Shown one piece after another: positions 41,864 to 42,809 of a DNA stretch of 42,809 bases. Below the pieces are notes generated by a model. That model was not told the DNA's origin, did no database searches, and saw nothing but the letters and a program-made list of their open reading frames with translations. The stretch's first letter is position 1. Each line of letters begins with the position of its first letter. A program made the position numbers and the translations under genes. This stretch comes from JAYWIG01 sp043789035 (lineage in GTDB: Bacteria; Pseudomonadota; Gammaproteobacteria; Burkholderiales; Burkholderiaceae_E): assembly GCA_043789035.1 (NCBI GenBank), contig JAYWIG010000216.1:1-42809 (forward strand), read 5' to 3'.

Positions 41864-42463
41864 ATGAAAAATATTTTCTTTACTGTTGGACTTTTGCTTG
41901 TTCTTTTAGTTTCAGGATGTGCATCTTCGCCTCGAGGCCCAGCTAACGATACGCCGGCGACCTTACCTTCTGCTAGGGAATCGACCAAACCAGCCGTGAG
42001 CGCAAGAATAGCGGAACCAGTAAACATTCCCGCTACTTCATCACGCAAGTTGGTCGTCGTTATGACAGGGCCAAAAACTGTTTTGGATTCTAAGGATTGG
42101 CCGGATATGAAACGCGAGTGGAGAGATACTTTTGCAAGTTATGCAAAGGACAATGGCGTTTCGTGCACGTTTTTAGATTCTGCTCCAGCCTCTGGGAGCG
42201 AGGACGGAACACTACTGATGGTTAATGTGGCGGATTATCGGATGGTAGGCATTGGAATGAGAATCATGTTTGGCGTAATGACTGGAAATGCTTTTATCGA
42301 TGCGAAAGTGGGGTATCTCAATTTGCGTGATGGAAGCAAGTTTGGAGAACAACAATACAACACGAGCTCTTCTTTTATTGGTGGCATTTTCTCGAAGGTA
42401 ACGCCTCAACAAGTTGATCAAATTGCTGCAAGCATTTTTGCAGAACTGAAAGCGGCTAAGTAG
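41864..42463 (+). CDS. Small lipoprotein, DUF4410-like
   Basis: A 199-residue lipoprotein. The signal peptide has Lys-Asn, a hydrophobic run and the lipobox Leu-Val-Ser-Gly-Cys, followed by a Pro/Ser/Thr-rich linker (about residues 25-60) and a compact domain with Gly-Thr-Leu-Leu-Met-Val-Asn-Val-Ala-Asp-Tyr-Arg, then Ala-Lys-Val-Gly-Tyr-Leu-Asn-Leu-Arg-Asp-Gly and a C-terminal amphipathic stretch ending Ile-Phe-Ala-Glu-Leu-Lys. That layout resembles DUF4410 lipoproteins, whose function is unknown. The ATG at 41864 is preferred to a TTG at 41849. The ribosome site is poor. It is the first gene right of the integrase and could be the first cassette, but no attC is seen after it. Confidence 0.7.
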   Translation: MKNIFFTVGLLLVLLVSGCASSPRGPANDTPATLPSARESTKPAVSARIAEPVNIPATSSRKLVVVMTGPKTVLDSKDWPDMKREWRDTFASYAKDNGVSCTFLDSAPASGSEDGTLLMVNVADYRMVGIGMRIMFGVMTGNAFIDAKVGYLNLRDGSKFGEQQYNTSSSFIGGIFSKVTPQQVDQIAASIFAELKAAK

Positions 42464-42537
42464 GAAGCCTATTGATCGAGTCAATCTTTTGTGAACGCCT
42501 ATCAGCATTGCTCAAAAGCTTTTCCTTTGAAAAGAAG

Positions 42538-42551
42538 CTAACCCGTAGTTA
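42538..42551. repeat. CTAAC-N-C-N-TAGTTA dyad, copy 2
   Basis: CTAACCCGTAGTTA, followed by G, so that CTAAC and GTTAG are perfect arms around CCGTA. It is the downstream partner of the dyad at 41806 and lies just before the terminator. The two copies enclose the small lipoprotein gene. Confidence 0.45.
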
Positions 42552-42554
42552 GAA

Positions 42555-42591
42555 GAAAAGAACCCTCTGGCGTTTCGAGAGAGTTCTTTTT
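42555..42591 (+). terminator. Strong terminator after the small lipoprotein gene
   Basis: AAAAGAAC (42556-42563) pairs with GTTCTTTT (42583-42590), and CTCT (42565-42568) pairs with AGAG (42578-42581) inside it, with one mismatch and a nine-base loop. A T-run is built into and just after the right arm, and an A-rich stretch precedes the left arm, so it could work in both directions. Confidence 0.8.
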
Positions 42592-42809
42592 CTGTCAACT
42601 AGGTCGTCAGGCCTAGACCATCAGTCTTAGATAAATTTGTTGAAATCGCTTTTATTCATGTGGCAAAAATCAGGGGTCATTCTGCATTTCATTAGTGGGT
42701 AGAAATTGCTTAATATTTGCTCAGTAAAAGATCTCGCTAGACAGAAACGTAGGCATTTGCTACCTTGGCAGGTATGCAACCACTTCAAACCAATTCGGCC
42801 CTAAATGAT
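42592..42809. other. Non-coding right end of the window
   Basis: I see no gene here. It contains a CTAGG/CCTAG dyad (42599-42616) that is followed by the CCTAGACCAT repeat shared with 41431. The rest to the edge is AT-rich without a recognised attC site. Confidence 0.4.

Noticed and set aside
41886..41892. GTTGGAC, an exact GTTRRRY integron core
   Set aside because: It lies within the signal-peptide codons of the small lipoprotein gene and has no partner site at attC spacing; a seven-base degenerate motif is expected by chance.
42511..42551. Possible attC after the small lipoprotein gene (CTTTTC/GAAAAG stem beside CTAAC...GTTAG)
   Set aside because: The stem is only six pairs, the half-sites miss the RYYYAAC and GTTRRRY consensus, and their spacing is far below that of a folded attC.

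Overview
The window (about 50% GC by eye) looks like the chromosome of a betaproteobacterium, probably a Burkholderiales member. This rests on the gene content: a NagG/NagH/NagR-like Rieske system, a box-type aerobic benzoyl-CoA route with a BoxR-like regulator, a bacterial 3-hydroxyanthranilate dioxygenase, hyi next to purC-purE-purK, and an IntI-type integrase. No rRNA, tRNA or CRISPR array was recognised. Genus is not resolved.

Layout. 1-6.9 kb, plus strand: the 3' part of a GDSL/SGNH esterase, then a tightly packed run hyi, purC, purE, purK, Sua5/TsaC-type gene and an IlvD/Edd sugar-acid-type dehydratase, closed by a hairpin terminator. 7.0-9.0 kb: a large orphan lipoprotein. 9.1-16.5 kb, minus strand: one long operon that reads from a three-gene Rieske hydroxylase (salicylate 5-hydroxylase-like) through a fumarylpyruvate-hydrolase-like FAH enzyme into a five-gene LIV/HAAT ABC importer. 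A divergent NahR/NagR-like LysR gene lies at 16.6 kb. 17.5-23.5 kb: a second LysR gene runs into a fully motif-complete 3-hydroxyanthranilate 3,4-dioxygenase; divergent from it is a molybdenum hydroxylase (large, 2Fe-2S and FAD subunits) with an atypical DapA-family lyase placed inside its operon. I could not match this second module to a described pathway.

23.8-31.8 kb: benzoate module. An alpha/beta hydrolase with a damaged or non-AUG start, boxR, a flavodoxin, then boxC, boxB and benzoate-CoA ligase, followed by a PPK2-type polyphosphate kinase started by TTG. boxA (the reductase) and boxD are not in the window. 31.9-38.6 kb: a BMP-family nucleoside/base ABC importer, a cytosine-deaminase-like amidohydrolase and uracil phosphoribosyltransferase, which together make a base-uptake and salvage unit. 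38.6-40.3 kb: a MaoC-type hydratase convergent with an MFS exporter.

40.3 kb to the end: an IntI-type integron integrase on the minus strand, then about 1.4 kb of low-coding DNA with one small lipoprotein gene, several dyads and a terminator. I found no canonical attI or attC site there, so whether a cassette array follows beyond the right edge is open.

The central theme is aromatic and N-containing aromatic catabolism: uptake (ABC), ring hydroxylation (Rieske, Mo enzyme), ring cleavage (HAAO cupin), CoA activation and epoxidation (box), with pyrimidine salvage beside it. The most likely undescribed system is the LysR/HAAO/Mo-hydroxylase/DapA-like module at 17.5-23.5 kb.
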